From NCBI GenBank assembly GCA_028722305.1, contig JAQYHB010000002.1:1-64000 (forward strand): DNA of 64,000 nucleotides, read 5' to 3'. Positions 25,395-34,480 of this stretch are shown piece after piece. Both the position numbers and the translations under genes were made by a program. This stretch comes from Spirochaetales bacterium. GTDB taxonomy: Bacteria; Spirochaetota; Spirochaetia; Sphaerochaetales; Sphaerochaetaceae. Positions within the stretch are counted from its first letter, which is position 1. Each line of letters begins with the position of its first letter. The notes beneath the pieces were generated by a model, which saw nothing but the letters and a program-made list of their open reading frames with translations, was not told where the DNA came from and did no database searches.

Positions 25395-27402
25395 ATGCAG
25401 CTCGATCATTTTCTTTCCGCTTCCGGTCAGGAACAACCACAACTCTCCTTCAGCCAAGACTGGAACGGGAAAGACAACCCCCTCGTGGACGCCACATCGT
25501 CCGGACAGGGGTTCCAGCTTCAGTTCCAGAACGGGAACACCCTGCAGGTCCGGATGGTTTCAAAGGGCGACCTCACCAGAATCGTCACCCGCTGGCGCTT
25601 TGTCCGGGAGGGTGAGTATCGCCTGTATGCCATCACCCGACTGCCTAACGGCCAGAAAGGCCAGGAAATCTTCCTTCCCGCCATCTGGTACCAGGGCAAC
25701 CGTCAGGGAGAGGGAAAGTTCCCCTCCGAGACCATCGCCGAGAATTTCTCCTTTCTGGAGACCCGCTCCAGCCTACCCTGCGCCGTGGTCCTGGCCGGAA
25801 GCCGGGACACCCTGTGCCAGTGCATCTCCCCTGCCCCCCGCAAGCCCCTCGCCTCGGTCAGCTGGAGGGGCGATTGCGCCATCACCACAATTCCTGGGGC
25901 GGAATGGCCCTATTCCTACCGGGGGAAAGGGAAGCTGGTTCCCACCCAGGACGAGACCAAACCTCGCTGGCACTTTGCCCGGGGAGAGGAGTACGAACGG
26001 GAATGGATCCTGATGCTCTCCCCTTCTGACGGAGTGCTTGCCGCTTGGGAACGCTTTGTCCGCGCGTTGGATGCGCGCCCCCTCTGGAAACCGTCCCTCA
26101 GCTGGAAGCGCTATGGTACCACAAAGCTTGCCCATCTGCTTTCCCTGATCCGCTTCGAGGAGGGCGAGCCCTACCTGCTTATGGGTTCCGGCAACGGCGC
26201 GGAACAACAGGTCTACGAGTTCACCGCCGGTTCCTTCCTGGTCAAGGGACTGGAGGCGGCGACCGAGTTCGCCACCACCCCTGCCTGGATGCTCCAGGAT
26301 CCCCATGTCAGGAAAAGGTTGGAGACGCTCATGCCCAAGCTCGGGGCATCCCGGATGGAGGACGCGCCCCCTTTTGGCCTTGCGGCTGGGACGCTACTAC
26401 CTCAAGGCAGAGCGCGCTCCAGGAGTCTGGCAGGATTGCCACGACCTGACAAGCGGCATCTGGGGCGGATACCTCGGCATCGGCGAGCATCCGGAGTTCA
26501 AGATGATGGTGAACAGCCGCACTACCGGGGAGGCCATGCGGCAGTACGTGCGGCTGTACGAGGCGCTTGTCCCCTACGGTCTGGCCGACGAGCGCTTTCT
26601 TGAAGTCGCGGGAAGAGTCGCCCAGTTTTTCTGCGACATCCAGATTTCCGGGGGCTCGTTTGGACGGTGGTGGACCACCAAGGGAAGACCGGAAAACACC
26701 AGTGGGACCAATGGCGCCTATATCGCCACGTTCCTCTGCGCTCTTTTGCGGCACAAGGACGACGAACAGATAAAAGGCCATCTGTTGCTTGCCCTGGAAT
26801 ACTACGGCAGATTGACTGATGACGGGAGGTTTTACGGAGATACCCTGGACGCCGACTCCTGCGACAAGGAGGCGGGAGTGGCCCTGCTCGACCTGATGCT
26901 CTGCGCATGGGACCTGCTGGAGGACCAGCGCTATCTCGGATGGGCGAAAAAAGCCGCCCGATTCGTCCTGTCCTGGATTTGGCAGACGGACGGGTGGCTG
27001 ATCCCGGATTCCCCGATGGGCAAGCGCCACTTCCACACCCAAGGGATGACCAGCGTCTCCATCGCCAACCAACACCTGGACTTCTACGGCATGCTCATCG
27101 CCTTGCTTTTCGAGCGGCTTTCCAAGGCAAGCGGAGACGCTTTCTGGCACCGGCAAGCGGTGATGATGGAAAATGCCTCCAGACAACTGGTCGCCACCGA
27201 AACGGACATGCTGGGAAGGAGCAACGCCTATTATGGCTGGCAACCGGAACAAATGAACCACACCGACTGGGATTATTTTGACCGGGAAGACCAGATTCGC
27301 GGCACCTTCACGATTGATATCGCGTGGGTGGCGGTTCTTGGATATGGCGCTTGGCTTACCTTGCAAGAGGAGGGATACATCACATGCGACGAATCAGTCT
27401 GA
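25395..27402 (+). pseudogene. Frameshifted carbohydrate-active-type protein (beta domain plus alpha/alpha toroid)
   Basis: Unrecognised protein of about 668 residues once one frameshift is removed. The first part, from ATG 25395 (MQLDHFLSASGQEQPQLS), reads to about 26370; the rest continues one base on, to the stop at 27402. Removing one C from the run of five at 26367-26371 gives a smooth DAPLLALRLGRYYLKAE junction. The N-terminal half looks beta-rich. The C-terminal half has the helical-toroid pattern of six-hairpin glycosidases (GTNGAYIATFLCALLRHKDD, WAKKAARFVLSWIWQTDGW, HTQGMTSVSIANQH). Position after a sugar importer supports a glycan-degrading role. It may be a sequencing error in an intact gene or a recent mutation. 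Confidence 0.7.
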
Positions 27403-28118
27403 TCAGCCTGAACCTTTGGAATACCGAACATCTGGATGAGCGCAGGGAGTGCCTGGTCTCCTTCGCGCGATGTTATCAGGCAGACCTGTTCTGCTTCCAG
27501 GAAATCAGACCAGTGCTCTGTGACCTGTTTGACCAGGCGCTTTTCGAATATCGTCGGGTCGAGGGCGCCGAGCCGGGATGGAGGGAAGAAGGGACGATCT
27601 ACTACCGCAAGGACCTTTTCCAAGAAATCGAGCACGGCTATGTCGACCTACATATGCCCGAGCAAAAACGCGGGCTTTTCTGGATCCGGCTCCAGGACCT
27701 GGATGGCAGGAGTTTTGTCTGCGCCACCGTCCACTTCACCCACCAGCTCAACGCCGACGAGAACCGAAGCGGGCTTCCTTGGCGTCCGGCCGAGGCCAGG
27801 CTCGCGGGCAAGGCGCTGAACGAGATCGCCAAAGACAAGCCGGTCATCCTTGCAGGGGATTTCAACGACCCCGTCCAGGTGGTCAGGATCCTGAGCGAGG
27901 AATATGGATTCGAGGATCTGTTCAGGAAAATGGGTGTCCCCAGCCCCTGCACCTTCCCCTGCCTTTTCCTCTCCGACGAGGACTGGCAGGTCGAGGCGAT
28001 TGACAAGTTGATGGGGAGAAGGATCCGGCCTTTGGTTGCCACAAGCCCCCACTACCACACCACCGGCCACGTGCTCAGCGACCATTGGCCTGTCATGACG
28101 ATCTTCGAGCTGGAATAA
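27384..28118 (+). CDS. Endonuclease/exonuclease/phosphatase (EEP) superfamily hydrolase
   Basis: Metal-dependent phosphoesterase of 244 residues without signal peptide. EEP motifs are ISLNLWNTE at the N-terminus, LFCFQEIRP with the metal-binding Glu, ATVHFTH, ILAGDFNDP and the C-terminal VLSDHWPVM with catalytic Asp-His. The ATG at 27384 follows GAGGAGG and overlaps the end of the sugar-operon protein by 19 bases, so it belongs to that operon. Members cut DNA, phosphoinositides, sphingomyelin or sugar phosphates; the operon suggests a phosphorylated sugar or lipid, not DNA. Confidence 0.85.
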   Translation: MRRISLISLNLWNTEHLDERRECLVSFARCYQADLFCFQEIRPVLCDLFDQALFEYRRVEGAEPGWREEGTIYYRKDLFQEIEHGYVDLHMPEQKRGLFWIRLQDLDGRSFVCATVHFTHQLNADENRSGLPWRPAEARLAGKALNEIAKDKPVILAGDFNDPVQVVRILSEEYGFEDLFRKMGVPSPCTFPCLFLSDEDWQVEAIDKLMGRRIRPLVATSPHYHTTGHVLSDHWPVMTIFELE

Positions 28119-28145
28119 GCGGCCATTTTCCCGCATACTGTCCCC

Positions 28146-29114
28146 ATGCGTCCAATCATCTTGTTTTTCTCCTCGATCCTGCTGCTTGCCGGCTGCCAGC
28201 AGCAGGGCTACGATAGGCAGAGTCTGATTGCCCTGGGAACCGTCTGCACCATCCAGCTCCCCGCAGGGACCAGACCGCAGGTCTATGACCAGGTGCAAAA
28301 GGCGCTGGACACGGTCGATGGAGAGCTTTCCAGAACCAAGGCATCCAGCCAGATCGCCATCCTCAACAGAGAAAAGCAGGCGGCACTTTCCGATGACGTG
28401 CTGGCGCTCCTGCAGGAGGGAATCGAAGTGGCGGAAAAGACCGATGGCGCCTTCGACCCGGCAATCGGCGCGCTGACGGGCATGTGGGCAATCGCCACCG
28501 ACCACCCCAGGGTCCCCAGCGAGGAGGAAATCCAAAGCGTCGACACCGACTGGAGGCACATCCGGATTGTCGGAGACCAGGTCACCATTCCCTCCAACAT
28601 GGAAATCGACCTGGGAGCCATCGGCAAGGGCTACGCCGCCGACCGGATCAAGGAAGTGCTGCGAGAGAACCGTGTCTCCAGCGCGCTGGTCAACCTGGGC
28701 GGCAACATCTACGCCATCGGGGAAAAGCAGGGTGGCAACCCTTGGGTCATCGGCCTGCGCGACCCGAACGGAAGCGAGGGGCAAGCCTTCATCACCATCC
28801 AGGTCCGCGACCTCTCCCTGGTCACCAGCGGAGCCTACGAGCGCAACTTCACCCAGGACGGGGTCACCTACCACCATATCCTGGACCGGAAAAGCGGCTA
28901 CCCGGCCGAAAGCGACCTGGCCTCCGCCAGCATCATAGGCCCCTCCAGCACCCTCTGCGACGCCCTCTCGACCAGCGTCTTCGTGCTGGGGAGCGAAAAG
29001 GGAATGGATCTCGTCGAATCCCTAGCCGGGTATGCCTGCGTCCTGGTGAAGAAGGACGGCGCGATCCTCTTTTCCCGTGACTTCCCCTACCCGTATCAGC
29101 TACGCTCCATCTGA
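28146..29114 (+). CDS. apbE: FAD:protein FMN transferase ApbE (lipoprotein)
   Basis: Flavin transferase of 322 residues that attaches FMN to target proteins outside the membrane, such as RnfG/NqrC-type subunits. The signal MRPIILFFSSILLLAGC is a lipobox. Family features are LGTVCTIQLPAG, the FDPAIGALTGMW block, DLGAIGKGYAADRIKEVL, SALVNLGGNIYAIG and the metal site region VTSGAYERNF...HHILDRKSGYPA. It lies 27 bases after the EEP gene. Its target is not in the window. Confidence 0.93.
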   Translation: MRPIILFFSSILLLAGCQQQGYDRQSLIALGTVCTIQLPAGTRPQVYDQVQKALDTVDGELSRTKASSQIAILNREKQAALSDDVLALLQEGIEVAEKTDGAFDPAIGALTGMWAIATDHPRVPSEEEIQSVDTDWRHIRIVGDQVTIPSNMEIDLGAIGKGYAADRIKEVLRENRVSSALVNLGGNIYAIGEKQGGNPWVIGLRDPNGSEGQAFITIQVRDLSLVTSGAYERNFTQDGVTYHHILDRKSGYPAESDLASASIIGPSSTLCDALSTSVFVLGSEKGMDLVESLAGYACVLVKKDGAILFSRDFPYPYQLRSI

Positions 29115-29185
29115 AGCAAACGCTTTATTATCTCTTGACCAAGCGCCTTGATGCTCCGATGATTGGAACAAGAGGTATAGCGACA

Positions 29186-30025
29186 ATGAAGAAAGTATTC
29201 ATGAGTTTGGATACTGAGGGCCTTAGCGGCCTGACCAGCTGGAAAGAAATGACCGACGACCCGAGCGCCGCGGGGAAAGCCTATATCAGGGAACTGCAGT
29301 GGATTCTGGACGAGCTCTTCAAGGCCGCCCCGGAACTGGAAGAAGTGACCATCTGTGACTCCCATTCTCGTGGGGAAAACCTGCCCTACGGGGTTTTCAC
29401 CGACCCGCGGGTGAACATGATCAGCGGATATCCGCGTCAGGACTACATGCTGGCGACTCTGGATGCCTCTTACGACATGCTGATGTTGGTCGGCTACCAT
29501 GGCATGATTGGAAGCAAATACGCGCTGATGGACCACTCCTACTCCAGCAGCGCCATCTACAACGTAAGGATCAACGGCGTGGCGGTCGGCGAGACCGAAC
29601 TGAACTGCTACTACGCAGCCACCTTTGGCGTCCCTCTCGGCTTCATCGATGGTGACGACGTCCTGGAAGAGGAACTGAAGCACACCGGCCTGAAACCGGC
29701 CTTCGTCCGGACCAAAGAGGGACTCGGACGCTTTTCCGCGAAGCTGTACAGCCCCGGATACCTCGAGCCGAGATTCCGCGACGCGGTGCGCAAAGCGGTT
29801 TCGGATTGCAAGGCCAAGAGGCTGCCGGTAATCAAGACGGAAAGCCCTACCACGCTGGAAATCGACTTGATGACGACCGTCATGGCCGACGCCGTCGAGA
29901 TGATTCCCGGGGTGACCCGTGTCGGAGGAAGGACCATCTCCTACACCAGCGCCTCGTTCCGGGACATCATGCACATCATCCTGGTGACCGCACTGCTTGC
30001 CGGCCGCTACCACGACTACCGCTGA
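29186..30025 (+). CDS. M55-family D-aminopeptidase (DppA-like)
   Basis: Zinc peptidase of 279 residues acting on D-amino-acid peptides, probably cell-wall-derived. M55 features are MSLDTEGLSGLTSWKEM, with Asp-Glu metal ligands near the start, CDSHSRGENLPY, and GYHGMIGSKYALMDHSYSS with the His ligands, then INGVAVGETELN. The ATG at 29186 is preferred to 29135 because an AGAGG site precedes it and the conserved strand begins there. The next gene begins one base after the stop. Confidence 0.9.
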   Translation: MKKVFMSLDTEGLSGLTSWKEMTDDPSAAGKAYIRELQWILDELFKAAPELEEVTICDSHSRGENLPYGVFTDPRVNMISGYPRQDYMLATLDASYDMLMLVGYHGMIGSKYALMDHSYSSSAIYNVRINGVAVGETELNCYYAATFGVPLGFIDGDDVLEEELKHTGLKPAFVRTKEGLGRFSAKLYSPGYLEPRFRDAVRKAVSDCKAKRLPVIKTESPTTLEIDLMTTVMADAVEMIPGVTRVGGRTISYTSASFRDIMHIILVTALLAGRYHDYR

Positions 30026-30026
30026 C

Positions 30027-30902
30027 ATGCAGCTCATCGAGAGAATCCGCCAGGCATACCCTACCTACAACAAGACGCGCAAGCGTATCGCCTCGTGCAT
30101 CTTGAACAACCCTGCCAAGTGCTGCTTTCTGTCCTTGAAGGAGTTTTCATCCCTCACCGGGACGGCAGAACTGACCATCCTGAACTTCTGCAAAAGCGTC
30201 GGTGCCGACGGCTATATCGAGCTGCGGCACCAGTTGCAGGAGTACGTGATGCAGTGGTCGCACCCATTGGACCGCATCAATGCCCTGCAGGCCACCGAGA
30301 ACGGCGGCGAGGAGGAATTCTACCGGAACATCTGGAACAGGGAACGGAGCGCCATGGAGGCAACGGTACAGAGGAACCCGTATGAGACCATCCGGCAAGC
30401 GATGGGACTGATCGCCAAGGCAGACAGCATCTTCATCGCCGCGCACAACGCCAGCCACATCGCCGCCGACTACCTGGCAATCCGCTTCCACACGTATGGC
30501 ATCGTCATGCGCCACCTGGACCTGGAGAACCCCAGCAAGTGCATTCCCGAGCTGTTCGACACCCGCTACAAGCACCCGCTTCTCATCGCCATCGCCACCC
30601 TGCCCTACGGCAAGGACACGACGGCGATCACCCGCCTATGCAGGGAGCAGAATATGGCGGTCATCTCCTTCACCGACAGCGACAGGAGCCCCTTGGTGGC
30701 CAACTCGACCTGCTCGATCATCTGTCCGACCAGCGAGGCCTTCGGTGGACTGGTGAACGTCTACACCCCCTTCATCGCCATGTTCGACACCATCTCGATC
30801 CTCTTCAACCGCTACTACAAGGCCAACTCAAGCGACCAGAACGAGCGCAGGCTGGAAAGCCAGTACGCGGCCATGCTGGAAGAGCCTATCACCACGCTCT
30901 GA
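30027..30902 (+). CDS. RpiR-family regulator with SIS domain
   Basis: Transcription regulator of 291 residues. An N-terminal HTH_6 domain (RQAYPTYNKTRKRIASCIL, then LTGTAELTILNFCKSVG) is followed by a SIS phosphosugar-binding domain (AKADSIFIAAHNASHIAADYL; HPLLIAIATLPYGKDTTAI). Such proteins respond to phosphosugars, often MurNAc-6-P or other amino sugars. It starts one base after the peptidase stop, so the two are co-transcribed; together they suggest control of wall-peptide or wall-sugar recycling. Confidence 0.88.
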   Translation: MQLIERIRQAYPTYNKTRKRIASCILNNPAKCCFLSLKEFSSLTGTAELTILNFCKSVGADGYIELRHQLQEYVMQWSHPLDRINALQATENGGEEEFYRNIWNRERSAMEATVQRNPYETIRQAMGLIAKADSIFIAAHNASHIAADYLAIRFHTYGIVMRHLDLENPSKCIPELFDTRYKHPLLIAIATLPYGKDTTAITRLCREQNMAVISFTDSDRSPLVANSTCSIICPTSEAFGGLVNVYTPFIAMFDTISILFNRYYKANSSDQNERRLESQYAAMLEEPITTL

Positions 30903-30919
30903 AGGGAACAAGGCGCAAG

Positions 30920-31042
30920 GGTGGGTTTCGTCCCACCAACACTCGCACCACAAGCTGAAGATGCATCGTTCCGATGTGGCAACCAAAATAGAAAAGGAGC
31001 TGTCGCCCCAGTCCGTCAGGACTATGGGAACAGCTCCTTTTC
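30920..31042. terminator. Bidirectional terminator region between convergent genes
   Basis: A small hairpin GGTGGG/CCCACC (30920-30937) is followed by a strong one pairing GAAAAGGAGCTGT (30991-31003) with ACAGCTCCTTTTC (31030-31042), 13 perfect pairs, with an inner AGTCC/GGACT stem. The A-rich left and T-rich right flanks suit termination from both sides. Confidence 0.8.
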
Positions 31043-31063
31043 CTGTCACCAAACCTCTTTCAT

Positions 31064-32380
31064 TCAGCAAAGCTGGAGGAAGGCGTAGTAGGCCTTGTAG
31101 GCCTGATAGATGTCGAACTTGCTGGTCAACTCCCAAGGAGCGTGCATGCTCAGCACGGGAACTCCGCAGTCGATGACCTGCATGCCCCAGGAGGCCGCCA
31201 TGTGGGCGATGGTGCCACCGCCACCGACATCGACCTTCGCCAATTCGGCAATCTGCCAAGTGACGCCGCCTTCGTTCATCATCTTCCTGAGCTTCGCGAT
31301 GAACTCGGGATTGGCGTCACTCGCCCCACTCTTGCCACGGCTGCCGGTATACTTGTTGAAAACCACCCCGTGGGCCAAAGGCGAAGCGTTGTCCTTGTCG
31401 TACAGGCCGGCGTTCAGCGGGTCGTAGGCGCTGTTCACGTCGCTGGAAATCATCAAGGAGTTCTCCAAGGCGCGGCGGAGCGCGAACTCTCCACCGCCAA
31501 GACGGTCAACCACTTCCATGGTGGCGTTGTCGAAGAAATGCCCGCGCATGCCGGTCGCTCCGAAACTGCCGACCTCTTCCTTGTCCACCAGCACGCAGGC
31601 GCTGGTGTAGGCAGGAATCGCCTCTTCCTGGTCAAGTAGAGCCTGCAGCGACGGATAGGAGCAGGAACGGTCGTCCTGGCCATAGGCAAGGACCATATCC
31701 CGCAGCAGTCCGCTGTCGCGGGCCTGCCCCATCGGCACAATCTCCAGCTCGGCGGAACGGAAGTCCTCTTCCTCGAAGCCAAGCTCGCGTTTGACGAAGT
31801 CCAGGATCAGCTTCTTGCCCTCATCCTTCTTCGCGAACGCGCCGAGCACCACATCAAGGTTTTCACCATCGACGAACTCGCTTGCCGTCTTCTTCATCTG
31901 CTCCTGGGCGATATGGGGAAGGATGTCGCTGATGCAGAAGACCGGGTCTTCCGGCTTCTCGCCGATGCAGACATCCACCTGGGTACCGTCCTGTTTGAAG
32001 ACCACTCCATGGATGGCAAGCGGGAGCGCCAGCCACTGGTACTTCTTGATGCCGCCATAGTAGTGGGTGTTCATATAGACGACCTCGTCCTTCTCGTAGA
32101 TCGGGTTGGGCTTGGCGTCCAGACGGGGAGAATCGATATGGGCCCCGAGGATACGCATGCCCTTTTCGATCGGCTCCCTGCCGATCCGGTATAGGGCGAT
32201 GCTCTTCCCCATCTTGTTGAAATAGACCTTGTCTCCCGGTTTCAGGCTTGAAACGGAGAGGACATTCTTGTATCCGGCTTTCTCCGCGGCAAAGACTATC
32301 TGCCGGGCGCATTCGCGCTCGGTCTTTCCTTGGTCGAGAAACTGCTTGTAACCCTCAATCAGTTGCTGCAAATCCTGCAT
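31064..32380 (-). CDS. M18-family aminopeptidase
   Basis: Cytosolic zinc aminopeptidase of 438 residues that trims N-terminal, often acidic, residues from peptides. Motifs are GAHIDSPRLDAKPNP with the first zinc His/Asp, YGQDDRSCSYPSLQALL, DKEEVGSFGATGM with the catalytic Glu pair, and DCGVPVLSMHAPWELTSK with the last His. The ATG at 32380 follows GAAGGAG; a TTG at 32395 is less likely. It is the last gene of the peptide importer operon and starts a few bases after the M42 gene ends. Confidence 0.92.
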   Translation of the reverse strand: MQDLQQLIEGYKQFLDQGKTERECARQIVFAAEKAGYKNVLSVSSLKPGDKVYFNKMGKSIALYRIGREPIEKGMRILGAHIDSPRLDAKPNPIYEKDEVVYMNTHYYGGIKKYQWLALPLAIHGVVFKQDGTQVDVCIGEKPEDPVFCISDILPHIAQEQMKKTASEFVDGENLDVVLGAFAKKDEGKKLILDFVKRELGFEEEDFRSAELEIVPMGQARDSGLLRDMVLAYGQDDRSCSYPSLQALLDQEEAIPAYTSACVLVDKEEVGSFGATGMRGHFFDNATMEVVDRLGGGEFALRRALENSLMISSDVNSAYDPLNAGLYDKDNASPLAHGVVFNKYTGSRGKSGASDANPEFIAKLRKMMNEGGVTWQIAELAKVDVGGGGTIAHMAASWGMQVIDCGVPVLSMHAPWELTSKFDIYQAYKAYYAFLQLC

Positions 32381-32391
32381 GGTCTGCTCCT

Positions 32392-33471
32392 TCAAAACTG
32401 CGCGATGACGTCAGCGTCCAACGCCTTGATGACCTCGACGGCCAGGCGCGTGCTTTCCTCCACATCGCGGTACTTGGCGATGCCGTAGTGGGTATGGATG
32501 TACCGCACAGGCACACCAATGACGATAACAGGTGTCGCCTTTTCGCTCAAGTGAATCGGAGCGCCATTGGTCGACCCGCCGGTACGGACACCGCTCTGCG
32601 CCGGGATGCCGAGCTTCTCGGCCAAATCCAGGGCGAAACGCTGGTAACGGGGGTTGGTAATCATCCGCTTGTCAATGAAGCGCAGCATCGGGCCTTTGCC
32701 AATCCGGGTTTGCTTGGCGTACTCGCTCACCACCGTATCGTCGGCGGGACAGCCCTCGAAGACAATGGCGATATCCGGCTTGACCCGCTGCACCGTCACG
32801 GTAGCCCCGCGGGTACCCACCTCCTCCTGCACGCTGAAGGCAGCGGTCACGTTGACACCCAAAGACCTTTCGTCCTTGAGCGCCTCGAGTGTCTTGACGA
32901 TACAGGCGCAACCCAGCCGGCAATCGAATGCCTTGCCAATCAGGTTGTCGTGTTTCTCATCGTAGGTCGTGGTCACCGCGGGAACAGCCGGTTCCCCGAT
33001 ACGGATGCCATAGTCCTTCACCGCCTCCTCATAGCTGGAAGCCCCGACGTCAATCGTCAGGGCGGAGACATCCAGCGGAGCGTTGCGCTGCGCTTCAGTC
33101 ATGTAGTGCGGCGGCACGCTGGTAATCAGGCCGGGAATATAGTCGCCACTGGCGGTCCTTACCATCACCTTGTGGGCGGGAAGGTCATGGGTGACGATAC
33201 CGCCAAGAACGATGAAATCCAGAGTCCCGTCCGGGCGGATATCCTTGACCATGAAACTCACCTCGTCGGTATGGGCGTCCAGCATCATCACCGGTTTGCC
33301 GGTGCCTTGGCTGGGCATCTCCACGTACAAGTTGTGGAGATGGTCCTCCTCCTGGCGGCCATAGTCTTTGGTGTACTCCCGCAAGACATTGACGGCGTCA
33401 TACTCGAACCCGGACGCTCCGTACGCGTCTGAGACACGCTTGATCATCGCAATAGATGCTTTTTTATCCAT
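32392..33471 (-). CDS. M42-family aminopeptidase
   Basis: Metallo-aminopeptidase of 359 residues related to FrvX, YsdC and TET peptidases. MLDAHTDEVSFMVKDI holds the first metal ligand, CRLGCACIVKTLEAL the bridging Asp region, FSVQEEVGTRGA the catalytic Glu, and IGVPVRYIHTHYGIAKYRDVEES the final His. The ATG at 33471 follows AGAAGGT; the open frame extends 60 residues upstream without conservation. It sits 28 bases after the transporter ATPase gene, so imported peptides would meet it directly. Confidence 0.92.
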   Translation of the reverse strand: MDKKASIAMIKRVSDAYGASGFEYDAVNVLREYTKDYGRQEEDHLHNLYVEMPSQGTGKPVMMLDAHTDEVSFMVKDIRPDGTLDFIVLGGIVTHDLPAHKVMVRTASGDYIPGLITSVPPHYMTEAQRNAPLDVSALTIDVGASSYEEAVKDYGIRIGEPAVPAVTTTYDEKHDNLIGKAFDCRLGCACIVKTLEALKDERSLGVNVTAAFSVQEEVGTRGATVTVQRVKPDIAIVFEGCPADDTVVSEYAKQTRIGKGPMLRFIDKRMITNPRYQRFALDLAEKLGIPAQSGVRTGGSTNGAPIHLSEKATPVIVIGVPVRYIHTHYGIAKYRDVEESTRLAVEVIKALDADVIAQF

Positions 33472-33499
33472 CCTAAACCTTCTTTGCATATTACAAATA

Positions 33500-34480
33500 T
33501 TACAATGGGAAATGGCAGGCGCACATATGACCGCTCGCCACCTCTCGCATGACAGGAACTTCACTCTTGCAGATATCCTTGCAGTAGGGACATCTTGTGT
33601 GGAACTTGCAACCCGACGGGACGTCAATCGGGCTGGGGGGCTCTCCCTCAATCACATAATTCCTCTTCCGATCCCGTGGATCCAATTTCGGAGAGGCGTC
33701 CATCAGCACCTTGGTATACGGATGCGCCGCATGGGCGAATACCTCTTTTGTCGCTCCATACTCGACGATGGAGCCGAGGTACATCACCTCGACCTTCTGG
33801 GTGATATGGTGGATGACGGCAAGGTCGTGGCTGATGAAGAGCATCGTCTGCCCGAGCCGCTCCTCCAGACTCCGCAGCAGGTTCAAGATCTGCGCCTGGA
33901 TCGAGACATCCAAGGCGGAAACCGGCTCGTCGGCAACCAGAAACGAGGGATGCAGGGCAAGGGCGCGGGCGATGCCTACCCTCTGCTGCTGTCCACCGGA
34001 GAACTCCCCGGGATAGCGGTACATCACCTCTTTCTGCAACCCGCACAAGGCCAACAGCTCCTCGACCCGGCCGTCCACCTGCTCCTCGGGAACCACATGG
34101 TGGACGCGGAGGACCTCGGCGATGATGTCATGGACATTCATGCGCGGGTTGAGCGACGAGGACGGATCCTGGAAGACCATCTGCATCTTCGGACGGATGC
34201 TCCTGAGAGCCTCCCCCTCCAGGCTTGTGATATCGGTACCGTCCAAAATGATATGGCCCTTGGTGGGCTTGTAAAGGCGGAGCACGCACTTGGCAAGCGT
34301 GCTCTTACCGCAGCCAGACTCTCCGACCAGGCCGAGGTTCTGCCCCTTCTCGATCGAGAAGCTGACATCATCCACCGCCTTCAGGTATTTCTGCTTGCGC
34401 CCGCGGACCAAGTCCACCACCGTCCGCTTCTCGGCGAAAAACTTGGACACATGATCAACTTTCAACACTTCTTCAGCCAT
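33500..34480 (-). CDS. Peptide ABC transporter ATPase (OppF/DppF type)
   Basis: ATPase of the second peptide importer, 326 residues. Walker A GESGCGKS, Q-loop VFQDPSSSLNPRMNV, signature FSGGQQQR, Walker B LVADEPVSALD and SHDLAVIHHIT are intact. The C-terminal extension ends with CKFHTRCPYCKDICK. It overlaps the DppD-type gene by eight bases. Its sequence differs clearly from OppF at 7755, so this is a separate system and not a recent duplicate. Confidence 0.93.
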   Translation of the reverse strand: MAEEVLKVDHVSKFFAEKRTVVDLVRGRKQKYLKAVDDVSFSIEKGQNLGLVGESGCGKSTLAKCVLRLYKPTKGHIILDGTDITSLEGEALRSIRPKMQMVFQDPSSSLNPRMNVHDIIAEVLRVHHVVPEEQVDGRVEELLALCGLQKEVMYRYPGEFSGGQQQRVGIARALALHPSFLVADEPVSALDVSIQAQILNLLRSLEERLGQTMLFISHDLAVIHHITQKVEVMYLGSIVEYGATKEVFAHAAHPYTKVLMDASPKLDPRDRKRNYVIEGEPPSPIDVPSGCKFHTRCPYCKDICKSEVPVMREVASGHMCACHFPL

